Below, piece by piece: positions 54,612 to 61,549 of a DNA stretch of 64,000 bases (position 1 is the first letter of the stretch; every line of letters starts with the position of its first letter). The DNA is from Atopobiaceae bacterium. GTDB taxonomy: Bacteria > Actinomycetota > Coriobacteriia > Coriobacteriales > Atopobiaceae. The notes beneath the pieces are model-generated. The model saw nothing but the letters and a program-made list of their open reading frames with translations, did not search any database and was not told where the DNA came from. Location of the stretch: the NCBI GenBank assembly GCA_017510785.1, contig JAFWMH010000072.1, positions 49,556 to 113,555 on the forward strand. Reading direction: 5' to 3'. Made by a program: the position numbers and the translations under genes.

Positions 54612-55250
54612 CTATGCGGTTTCCACCTCAGAAAGAAATCCGGCGTCAAGCCCCTGGCCAATGAGCTTGAACATCTGGTAGACGTGCGCGTCGCCGCCCT
54701 CGTCGCGATCATCAATGCACACGAAGCCAAGCTCCTCGTAGTAGTCCTTGAGCCTGGCGCTGCCGCAATCCAACACGATGTACATCCCACCAGCCAAGCT
54801 TGAGGCACGTTCGATGATAGTCTGAGCGAGCTGGAGAAAGCCTTTCGCGCTTTGGCGATGAGACCTGTCCTTGGCAAACTGCGCGATAAGGTAGCCCGGC
54901 ACCGTTGCGGGAGCACTCCCATCGCGAGCGCCACTCCCAAGGAGGTAATCAACGACATCCGCATTCGACGCATCCCCCATCAGTTCGCTGACATCGAGCG
55001 CGTGCTGGGCTATGGTGAAGTAGGCCTGTATGCTCACGTGAGGAGTGCGTGCAAGAATCGCGTCCAAGTCGACAATCAGATAGGTTCGACACCTCCCAAG
55101 TCTGTCGTCGTCCTCCGCCCGCGTGGCAAGGTAACTTCTCACGTCGCATGCATCGTAGCCGCAGTCAAAGCGGAGCAGGGCCTCACGTGTTTTCGTGGCG
55201 AGAGTGGGATTTTCGAGAAGTGCCGACAGTCGGTAGACACCGTAACGCAT
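54612..55250 (-). CDS. GNAT-like acetyltransferase, possible toxin
   Basis: 212 aa. The C-terminal half resembles GNAT enzymes: PGYLIAQFAKDRSHRQSAKG holds beta4 and the pyrophosphate-binding loop (HRQSAKG in place of Q/RxxGxG/A), and YIVLDCGSARLKDYYEELGF is the typical beta5 and alpha4 end. The N-terminal 80 residues are an extra helical domain. It starts 13 bp after a 53-aa basic ORF. Small DNA-binding protein plus GNAT is the layout of acetyltransferase toxin-antitoxin pairs, which modify aminoacyl-tRNA, but the partner here is unlike known DUF1778 antitoxins. Confidence 0.65.
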   Translation of the reverse strand: MRYGVYRLSALLENPTLATKTREALLRFDCGYDACDVRSYLATRAEDDDRLGRCRTYLIVDLDAILARTPHVSIQAYFTIAQHALDVSELMGDASNADVVDYLLGSGARDGSAPATVPGYLIAQFAKDRSHRQSAKGFLQLAQTIIERASSLAGGMYIVLDCGSARLKDYYEELGFVCIDDRDEGGDAHVYQMFKLIGQGLDAGFLSEVETA

Positions 55251-55263
55251 ATGCCGCCGGCAC

Positions 55264-55425
55264 CTATCGACGCATGCCCACGTCGCGGGCGTCTGAGATG
55301 CTGACAGGCATCGCCAGATTTGGCCTTCCTGCCCTCTTTGCCTTATAGTCCCTCACCGCCTTGCCCAAGACGGCGCCCTTTGCGGCCTTGACCCTCGTGT
55401 TCCTACCGATGCTCGTGGTGGCCAT
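55264..55425 (-). CDS. Very small basic protein upstream of the GNAT gene (53 aa)
   Basis: The ATG at 55,423-55,425 follows GGGGGGAGGT; an extended -10 (TGCTAATAT, with TAATAT at 55454-55459) lies about 30 bp upstream. The product MATTSIGRNTRVKAAKGAVL continues to VGMRR and is rich in Lys/Arg in its first 35 residues, which suggests nucleic acid binding. Its stop is 13 bp before the GNAT start, so they are surely co-transcribed. A role as antitoxin or operon regulator is inferred from this layout; there is no family match. Confidence 0.5.
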   Translation of the reverse strand: MATTSIGRNTRVKAAKGAVLGKAVRDYKAKRAGRPNLAMPVSISDARDVGMRR

Positions 55426-55735
55426 CGTACCTCCCCCCATCTTTTTTGCTTACATATTAGCACGAACCCATTCGCGTGTCGCCAAGCGAACCCCCGAAGA
55501 CTATAGCGTGGTGCCTTTGGAGGCTCTTCTCCCAGTTTGCACGGTCTCCGCAGATGGTTTCCAAGTGTTTCTGCGCGATGGCCAGGGACCTCTCTTCGAC
55601 GGGGCGATCTCGCGGATGCCCCGCGTTTCCTCAGGCAGAGATCATCGGACCCGTCTCCCGTGCCACGGCACAAAATGGCGTGGCCGCAGACAATACCCAG
55701 CCCGCAACCGCGCCATCGGTTCACGCAAGTGTCCT

Positions 55736-55910
55736 ACAGCCTCCAGTACCTGTACCCCGCCGACACACACGCGTCGCAGTCAAGCTCGCCCTTGAGGTCG
55801 AGCAGCACGCGCGGGCCGTCGCCGAAGAGGGCGGCGAGACGGTCGGGTTGCATGCGACGGAAGCGCTCGTGCGCAACAGCCACGATGACGGCGTCCATGC
55901 CGTAAGTGCA
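55736..55910 (-). pseudogene. C-terminal relic of a nucleotide-sugar dehydrogenase (wecC/ugd type)
   Basis: In frame, GMDAVIVAVAHERFRRMQPD leads to VLLDLKGELDCDACVSAGYR, then YWRL and a stop at 55,736. This matches the end of the UDP-glucose/UDP-ManNAc dehydrogenase family (DAVIVAVAH, D.KG, G..Y.RL). The upstream part of the gene is missing or out of frame. It lies next to a relic of the matching epimerase, so a capsule or teichoic-acid precursor locus once stood here. Confidence 0.7.
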
Positions 55911-56015
55911 ATTTGGCCGACAATCTGGCCGCCCATTTCCACCGGCACGATGCCGCCACCAGTTGCAAGGCCAAACCGCCCCGTTCCGACGGACCTTCCA
56001 AGCAGCCGCCAGAAC

Positions 56016-56398
56016 CTACCCCTTCCGCCACACCATCCTGTTCACGACGCCGACGTAGCTCTGCACGATGCGCACGACCTTGTCGCTCACGTTCTCGTCC
56101 GCGTAGTCGGGCACGGGGACGCCGAGGTCGCCGTTGGCGACCATCCCCACGGCGAGCTCCACCGACTGCAGCAGGCCGACCGCGTCGATGCCGGAGAGCA
56201 CGAAGCACCCCTTGTCCATAGCCTCGGGCCACTCGGTGGAGGTGCGGATGCACACGGCGGGGATGGGATTCCCACGGAGAGGTAAAAGCTCGACTCCTCG
56301 GACAGGGTGCCAAATTCGGAGACCACGTAGAAGGCGTCAATCTTATCCGAGTCTCTCTTCCCAAATGGAGGCCCGGCATAACGGGCCAAGGCGAACAA
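56016..56398 (-). pseudogene. wecB: C-terminal relic of UDP-GlcNAc 2-epimerase (wecB type), frameshifted
   Basis: The first readable part, DAFYVVSEFGTLSEESSFYL followed by SVGIP, corresponds to the family's SDSG-EEa region. After a frameshift near 56,255 it continues as CIRTSTEWPEAMDKGCFVLS (family: R..TERPE) to RMVWRKG. The N-terminal two thirds are gone, and the relic starts at the stop codon of the neighbouring membrane protein. Together with the dehydrogenase relic it would have made UDP-ManNAcA. Loss probably happened when defence genes were inserted. Confidence 0.75.
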
Positions 56399-57136
56399 CT
56401 AGTGCATGAGGCCCAAGGCATAATCGCGTACGGACGCCGTCACGGCAGCGTTCGATAAGAAGTCCGCCACCGCACACAACGACACTCCGACGCATATTAA
56501 TGCGAGCAAACTAAACGCAGGCAAATAGATTCTGTCAATCTGTTGATATAGGCTAGACCCCAGCGGAGCACCTTGCCCGTTCCCGTGAAAGAGCAACCAA
56601 GAGGCGTAGAAACTACCCACCAGAAGTGCCAGAACGAGAAGGCCCATAAAGTATGGCCCAAACGTGTTAGTAAAGAAGCTCTCAGTTAACTTGTTCCCGT
56701 TAAGCTTGTAGAATTCTCTGACCACTTCGTCGTTAAATACAAGCTGGGCATGTCCAGACAAGTCGTTCCAGCCTTGTTCGCATGCAGCGGCGTAACCCCT
56801 ATAAGTAGCTACCCTTCGCGAGAACATCGCAAGAACATAAACGAGCATGGACATGGTTGAAGGCGCAAGCAGCAAGAGCAAAGAGGCGATTTTGGAATCA
56901 TGTTGCCAACGGTCTTGATTGTCCTTGGAACGGTTAACTATGGAAAAAACCAAGCCAAGAACCACGCCGATAAATCCCAAACACGTAACGACGAGAGTAA
57001 CCATCTGGGTATCTATAGCGTCAATCATCGCGTTATACTGCGAGCATTGCTCGTACAGGACCCGAGCTCGTTCATTGAGGTCAACACTTTGCGCAAGGAA
57101 CACAGCCTCCTCCATTCCGCCGCCCCACGGCAACAC
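56399..57136 (-). CDS. Membrane protein with four predicted TM segments, possible defence effector
   Basis: 245 aa from a GTG 4-5 nt after GAAGGGG (an ATG at 57,115 would give 238 aa). Hydrophobic segments lie at about 46-70 (VTLVVTCLGFIGVVLGLVF), 85-106, 157-184 (FMGLLVLALLVGSFYASWLL) and 200-222. The N-terminus is helical and cytoplasmic (LNERARVLYEQCSQYNAMID). No family recognised; SLATT- and other pore-type defence effectors have a similar layout. It lies 79 bp downstream of the DUF2971-derived ORF on the same strand, and its stop touches the wecB relic. Confidence 0.6.
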   Translation of the reverse strand: MLPWGGGMEEAVFLAQSVDLNERARVLYEQCSQYNAMIDAIDTQMVTLVVTCLGFIGVVLGLVFSIVNRSKDNQDRWQHDSKIASLLLLLAPSTMSMLVYVLAMFSRRVATYRGYAAACEQGWNDLSGHAQLVFNDEVVREFYKLNGNKLTESFFTNTFGPYFMGLLVLALLVGSFYASWLLFHGNGQGAPLGSSLYQQIDRIYLPAFSLLALICVGVSLCAVADFLSNAAVTASVRDYALGLMH

Positions 57137-57215
57137 GAATCCCCTTCAATAATCTCCCCACCCTGACTTTCTCGTCCACCTCCCCAAAACAAAGTCACTG
57201 AATCAGCCTTTGCGG

Positions 57216-57884
57216 CTAACGTAAAGCTATGCGAAGCCAAAACCGCAGTTGCACTTCCCATGACATGTCGGTAGTGGCATTCCTGTGACGTGGCATTTTC
57301 TTGTGGTGGTTTATATCCCCAAACTCGGGCAATAATATACAGACGACTTGCAAGAAGCTTACGGGTAGCTCATCCCTCTCCGTGAATCCATACCAGCCGA
57401 TTACATCGTTTGAACTGTAGGTTTCAGCATTCGCTTTACGCTTTCCAAAACAGTCTTCATAGCGTAGGAAGAAGAAGTGCCAATTGTGCTGAATACGCAT
57501 AGCATAAACAAAGTTCTGGAATCCCATAAAGACCGTCGATTCGGGAGGTAGCGGAATCAGTTCTCCCCTCGCCACAAGTTTACGAGAGGTCTCGGAATCG
57601 ACCTCCATCATTCCGCCACTGACCATAAGCACCGCATGATTATTAATCAGCGTTTCAAAACGCACCATTTCGGAGAGTTCGGCTATCATCGGTGTTCTGT
57701 AAAGCCTGCAGTGCGCGCAAAAGTTCCGTCTCTTGCCACTTTTATGTCGTACGCTCACTATCCGATACGTTGTATCTGATGTATCTATCTCCACATCGGC
57801 AACTGAAAACCTATTGTTCGCTAAGAGAATCCTGAACTCTTTTGCGTCAAATCTGCACCTTGGGCCAATTACAATTCTATTCAT
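57216..57884 (-). CDS. ORF derived from the C-terminal part of a DUF2971 gene with a long extension (copy 2)
   Basis: 222 aa. It begins directly with the DUF2971 C-terminal motif (MNRIVIGPRCRFDAKEFRIL, compare RVVIGPRC in copy 1). About 190 further residues of unknown type follow, including NFCAHCRLYRTPMIAELSEM, FMGFQNFVYAMRIQHNWHFF and FGDINHHKKM. The ATG has no ribosome binding site, and in the same frame an upstream TGA separates it from more DUF2971-like sequence. It is therefore likely the 3' part of a broken gene, though the long open extension suggests recent loss. It precedes a four-TM membrane protein. Confidence 0.5.
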   Translation of the reverse strand: MNRIVIGPRCRFDAKEFRILLANNRFSVADVEIDTSDTTYRIVSVRHKSGKRRNFCAHCRLYRTPMIAELSEMVRFETLINNHAVLMVSGGMMEVDSETSRKLVARGELIPLPPESTVFMGFQNFVYAMRIQHNWHFFFLRYEDCFGKRKANAETYSSNDVIGWYGFTERDELPVSFLQVVCILLPEFGDINHHKKMPRHRNATTDMSWEVQLRFWLRIALR

Positions 57885-57906
57885 ACGAATTCAGCCAGAT
57901 GAGCTA

Positions 57907-58137
57907 CTACTGTCCGACCCAACACATTTTCAATTCCATGTGAAGGGACATCTCCGCATCACCACAGCTTGATTCTTTTGCGCTGAGCCTTTTGTCTTCA
58001 GGGTCGCCCCACACATAAATCCTCTCCTCGCAATCCTCATAAAATATCGGTTGTTTTAGAAGCGGCAGTATGTGGGCGTATCTCCTTAATAAAGTTCTAC
58101 AATTCGTCGCGTTATTATGGCAGTCCCTCCACGTACA
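57907..58137 (-). pseudogene. Internal relic of the DUF2971 gene (copy 2, 5' part)
   Basis: An open stretch of 77 codons without a start reads LLRRYAHILPLLKQPIFYED then CEERIYVWGDPEDKRL. Copy 1 has the equivalent VPLFKQRLFYEEEEERLFLW at the same place before its C-terminal motif. A frameshift near 57,930 and a stop codon separate it from the ORF at 57,884. The first two thirds of the gene are missing. Confidence 0.65.
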
Positions 58138-58250
58138 TCAGCTCAATGAACTCTCACGACAAAAAACAGGGCCCGGTGAACCGAATCAATCTCACAGGGC
58201 GTGCAGAAGCCACGTCTTGCTCGTACCTCGCAAAACGGCACATCGAGTCA

Positions 58251-58460
58251 TCACTTCGAGTCGCTCACGCCGGCATTGAGCAGTCCGTTGACCCGAAGTA
58301 TGTCGTTAGCCAGCTCTTTGACCTTGCCACGGAGCTCTTCGCTCATTTCGTGGCCTCTACGCACGATAGCACGAGCAATCTTTATCTTGCCCGGCCGTGT
58401 TGCGACCCCACGGAAGGACGAATCGAGGGGGTCCGACGTATTGGTCGTCGAGCGCACCAT
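58251..58460 (-). CDS. Possible small helical protein (69 aa)
   Basis: MVRSTTNTSDPLDSSFRGVA is followed by KIKIARAIVRRGHEMSEELR and a short helix. It looks more like a real helical protein than neighbouring frames, but the only Shine-Dalgarno-like GGAG is 12 nt from the ATG. It lies upstream of and divergent from the DUF2971 gene at 58,685. A small antitoxin or regulator is conceivable; evidence is thin. Confidence 0.25.
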   Translation of the reverse strand: MVRSTTNTSDPLDSSFRGVATRPGKIKIARAIVRRGHEMSEELRGKVKELANDILRVNGLLNAGVSDSK

Positions 58461-58587
58461 CGTATCGGGCGGCTCCGTGGACTCCGCGGATGGGCTACTC
58501 CAACTCTCGCTTCGGAACGTGGTTCTCGTTGGTTCTTCCGCGAGCGACCCACGACATGCAACCTGATTTCGTGACCTAGAGAAATAG

Positions 58588-58615
58588 TTGACAAATATTT
58601 GATTTGTTATATAAT
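58588..58615 (+). promoter_or_regulatory. Consensus vegetative promoter of DUF2971 copy 3
   Basis: TTGACA (58588-58593) and TATAAT (58610-58615) spaced by 16 bp, both perfect. The start codon at 58,685 gives a leader of about 60 nt. It is the strongest promoter seen in the island, so this gene is probably expressed constitutively. Confidence 0.85.
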
Positions 58616-58684
58616 ATCTACATGGACGAATAATGCCGAGAGGTGTAGTCCGTGTTTTCCAGTTGACGAGGAAGGTGATAATTT

Positions 58685-59830
58685 ATGGGGCAACACGTTG
58701 AATCCAAAGGTGGCTCAGAGGTCTCTTTTAGCCAGATATCGCAGGATTTTTTGGATGCCGCGATGGGCAAATTGTATCCAGCGGGCTTCCCTCCCATCGA
58801 CGACAGTGACTTAGACGATTGCTTCATGTCTCATAACCTGCTTGTCCATCCGCAACGCAGCCTCTTTCACCACTACCCTGACAAGGATGAGGAGGTTATG
58901 GATGGCTCTGCAACGTGCGTTAACTACTCGCGGGAATCACTGAGAAGCGGTCGGGTGCATCTCTCTTCGCCTAAGCAGTTCAACGATCCGTTCGACTGCA
59001 CGCTGGCAATAGATGAAGAGAAGGTGTTGTCCATCGCTATCAAGCGGTGTGCAGAGATCATCGGCATGGAACCCCTGCAGAGTCAGACGGCCGAAACGCT
59101 TGCCGATGAGTTCGCATTATTGAGTTGCGACCTCCACGGATGGCACGTAAGTGGCACAGGAAATAATGACGCCATGGCTCTTGCGGTAGAGGTGTTTCTA
59201 CTCTCCTCTCTTCGTTCCATGCAACAATCGGGAAGGGCCAGGATGTCTGGTGCAGACATTCTTGAGGGCGCGTGGTCCGTAATTAATCAGGAACTCTCTG
59301 TGGGGGATAGGATGAGGGTGTTCTGCCTCTCTACATCTGGAATGAACCCTGGAATGTGGGCTTACTACGCCAACGGCAACAAAGGCTTCTGCGTTGAGTA
59401 CGACACAAGCGAGTCTTTCGAGGCCGACAGCAAGGGGCGAGATCAATTGAAGATGGACATCCTCTTTAACACGCGCCCAGTCATATATCGAATGGACCGT
59501 CCCGACTGCACGAATCTCGTGGCCGATACTCTGTTCGACTCGCTCGACGAGCAACAGCTGAACGACCTGTACCTACGATCGCTTTACGTAAAGGGGCTGA
59601 GCTGGGGACTCGAACAAGAGTGGAGGTTCGTCATGCCCCAAGGCTACGCCGGCATGGATGACCATGACAACGCCGCGTTCTTTCCCGTGAAGTCTGTCTG
59701 CGCTGGAGCCCTCATGGACGAACAGAGACTCACAAGTCTTCGAAAGGTCTGCGGAGAGGTGGGGGTCCCTCTTTACAAACTGGTTCCAGAACACCAACGG
59801 TACGGCTATCACGTGATACGAGTGCCCTAG
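58685..59830 (+). CDS. DUF2971 domain protein (copy 3)
   Basis: 381 aa; ATG 7 nt after AAGGTG. The N-terminal 75 residues precede the domain. DUF2971 features are CVNYSRESLRSGRVHLSSPK followed by QFNDPFDC (about 78-105), VFCLSTSGMNPGMWAYYANG then NKGFCVEYD (about 218-246), GLSWGLEQEWRFVMP and PVKSVCAGALM. Sequence identity to copy 1 is low, so these are different subfamilies. It has its own consensus promoter. A 71-bp fossil of this very gene type lies at 51,157. Function unknown; the defence context is the only clue. Confidence 0.87.
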   Translation: MGQHVESKGGSEVSFSQISQDFLDAAMGKLYPAGFPPIDDSDLDDCFMSHNLLVHPQRSLFHHYPDKDEEVMDGSATCVNYSRESLRSGRVHLSSPKQFNDPFDCTLAIDEEKVLSIAIKRCAEIIGMEPLQSQTAETLADEFALLSCDLHGWHVSGTGNNDAMALAVEVFLLSSLRSMQQSGRARMSGADILEGAWSVINQELSVGDRMRVFCLSTSGMNPGMWAYYANGNKGFCVEYDTSESFEADSKGRDQLKMDILFNTRPVIYRMDRPDCTNLVADTLFDSLDEQQLNDLYLRSLYVKGLSWGLEQEWRFVMPQGYAGMDDHDNAAFFPVKSVCAGALMDEQRLTSLRKVCGEVGVPLYKLVPEHQRYGYHVIRVP

Positions 59831-60335
59831 CGCTGGACAAGGTCGCTTGCGTGATGGATGGCGGGACCCGTTGTTTTTCTTCAGGACAGAGAGATTCCCG
59901 CGGAGCGGCGTGCAAGGCGAAAGCTTGTGCGTCGGATGCCAGCGCCATACCGCGATTGCCTGATTGATCGTGCCGGTGATGACCAGATGACCGAGGTGCG
60001 CACTTGGCCGTTTGCAGCCGCCGGGGATGATGGTTGGATTTGCTCTCGTCATCAAATCAGCGCACTTTTACACAATATATTGTGCATTTTAACTGTTTTA
60101 GCACAGTATCTTGTGTTAAACTCGGCTTCCGCCAGTATGGGAGCCATCTTGTGACTCCCTCGAGAAACCGGAGGGGGATGTACAAATGGGGCGAATGGAA
60201 CGTATGGCGTATTAATGCAGCCAACATGCGAAGCGAAATCAGGTATATGTTGGCAGGGGTTTCCCGCACCCGCACCGCAAAACCGCCTCAAAACGCAGCC
60301 AAGTCCAAGCTGTTTCCCACAACCGAAAGGCACTT
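59831..60335. other. 505-bp intergenic region
   Basis: Between two co-directional DUF2971 genes. No convincing gene on either strand. It contains the tandem operator-like palindromes at 60,071-60,115 and the leader of the next gene. Confidence 0.55.
60071..60115 (+). promoter_or_regulatory. Two operator-like palindromes, 31 bp centre to centre
   Basis: CACAATATATTGTG (60071-60084) is a perfect palindrome; CACAGTATCTTGTG (60102-60115) keeps the CACA-N6-TGTG pattern. Their centres are 31 bp apart, three helical turns, as for cooperatively bound dimers. They lie about 220 bp before DUF2971 copy 4. Confidence 0.6.
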
Positions 60336-61382
60336 ATGGACTCAAGAGAATCGTTCGAGTTAGCACTTCAATCGCTATCCCAGCTCTGCAATAAGGACCG
60401 CAGAATGGGAGCGCCCTACGGCCGCGCATTCAAGACACTTCGGCTTAGCGTTCATGGTCATGCCCCGGGCACGCTCTATAAGTATTTTAACGTTGAGAAC
60501 GCTTCCAGAAGCATCCAGGACTTACGCAAAGGTCTCCTATACCTTGCAAGCCCTAAAGACTTCGATGACGACTACGACGTTCGGCCGCAGTACAACGCCG
60601 ACGTCATCAACCGCAGAATGAATGCGCAAGTAACGCCGCAAAACATAGCCGATACGTTCAAGTTCCTGGGTCAGTTCCTCCCCTCAACAATGGAGGCGGC
60701 AGAAAACATCCACAATGAGATGGTGCGAAGAGCAGGCGGCTTCGGAGAGTTCAAGAAGGAATACATCGATGAGACCATCGTAAGCCTCCCGAAGCGTATC
60801 GAGGCGTTTCGAAACTCTGTCCGTTGCGCCTGTCTGGCCGAGGAGCAGGACTCTGACTTGATGTGGGGGCTGTATGCGTCCAAGCACAAGGGGTTTGTCG
60901 CGGCATACAACACCCCTCTTTCCACTCCCGCGTGCAGCTGTGTGAGCTCTACCTGCCCCGGTTCGGCTTGCGAGCGGTTCGGCTTCCCATTGACGCTCAT
61001 TCCAGTTCTCTACAAGGGCAGAAAAGACATCAGCGACTACTCAGACGTATATGGAGGCTCGACATCACTCATTCCCTACCTCACCGAGCACCTCTACCTT
61101 GCAGTCGTAATGTCGACCGCTTATAAAGGCGCGCGATGGGAGATGGAGAGGGAATGGCGACTCGTAACGCTCACGTGTAATCGCGCGGACGGATCAACCA
61201 TGTACGCTAGAATGACCCCAACTGCTCTGTATCTTGGATCAAAGATCTCCGTCGGGCACGAGGCAAAGCTAATCGAAGTCGCGCAGGAGTTGCGAATACC
61301 TGTTTACAAAGAGGTAGTGACATACGAAGCTTCAAGCGATGCGATGGTGTTCGAACAGGTGCCTCCACGCCGCTCAACGTGA
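60336..61382 (+). CDS. DUF2971 domain protein (copy 4)
   Basis: 348 aa; ATG 5 nt after GAAAGG. The domain begins at about 46 (LYKYFNVENASRSIQDLRKG, then LLYLASPKDFDDDYD). The central motif CACLAEEQDSDLMWGLYASK followed by HKGFVAAYN is at about 168-196, and the end has TALYLGSKISVGHEAKLIEV. A cysteine-rich insert (CSCVSSTCPGSACERF) follows the central motif and might bind metal. It is downstream of a tandem palindromic operator, so unlike copy 3 it seems regulated. Confidence 0.87.
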   Translation: MDSRESFELALQSLSQLCNKDRRMGAPYGRAFKTLRLSVHGHAPGTLYKYFNVENASRSIQDLRKGLLYLASPKDFDDDYDVRPQYNADVINRRMNAQVTPQNIADTFKFLGQFLPSTMEAAENIHNEMVRRAGGFGEFKKEYIDETIVSLPKRIEAFRNSVRCACLAEEQDSDLMWGLYASKHKGFVAAYNTPLSTPACSCVSSTCPGSACERFGFPLTLIPVLYKGRKDISDYSDVYGGSTSLIPYLTEHLYLAVVMSTAYKGARWEMEREWRLVTLTCNRADGSTMYARMTPTALYLGSKISVGHEAKLIEVAQELRIPVYKEVVTYEASSDAMVFEQVPPRRST

Positions 61383-61505
61383 CGCAATCAGCAGTACAGC
61401 CGCATGAATTCGGGCCGATGGTGTAACCAGCCAACAGAAACGCGCAAGCGCTCCTCTTGCCAGGTTGTCAGGCCCGGCAGATCGATGACCGACTGGGTGG
61501 AATTC

Positions 61506-61542
61506 TGATACGTCCACCACACTTTAGTGGTCAGGCGTATCA
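61506..61542. terminator. Hairpin between convergent genes
   Basis: TGATACG (61506-61512) pairs with 61536-61542, with inner CCAC/GTGG pairing around an ACTTTA loop. It lies between the 3' ends of DUF2971 copy 4 and the SIR2 gene and could serve both directions. No T-run. Confidence 0.5.
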
Positions 61543-61549
61543 TACCAGG

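Noticed and set aside
55476..56285. Plus-strand 269-aa frame over the sugar-gene relics
   Set aside because: The minus strand carries recognisable epimerase and dehydrogenase ends; the plus frame has no family feature.
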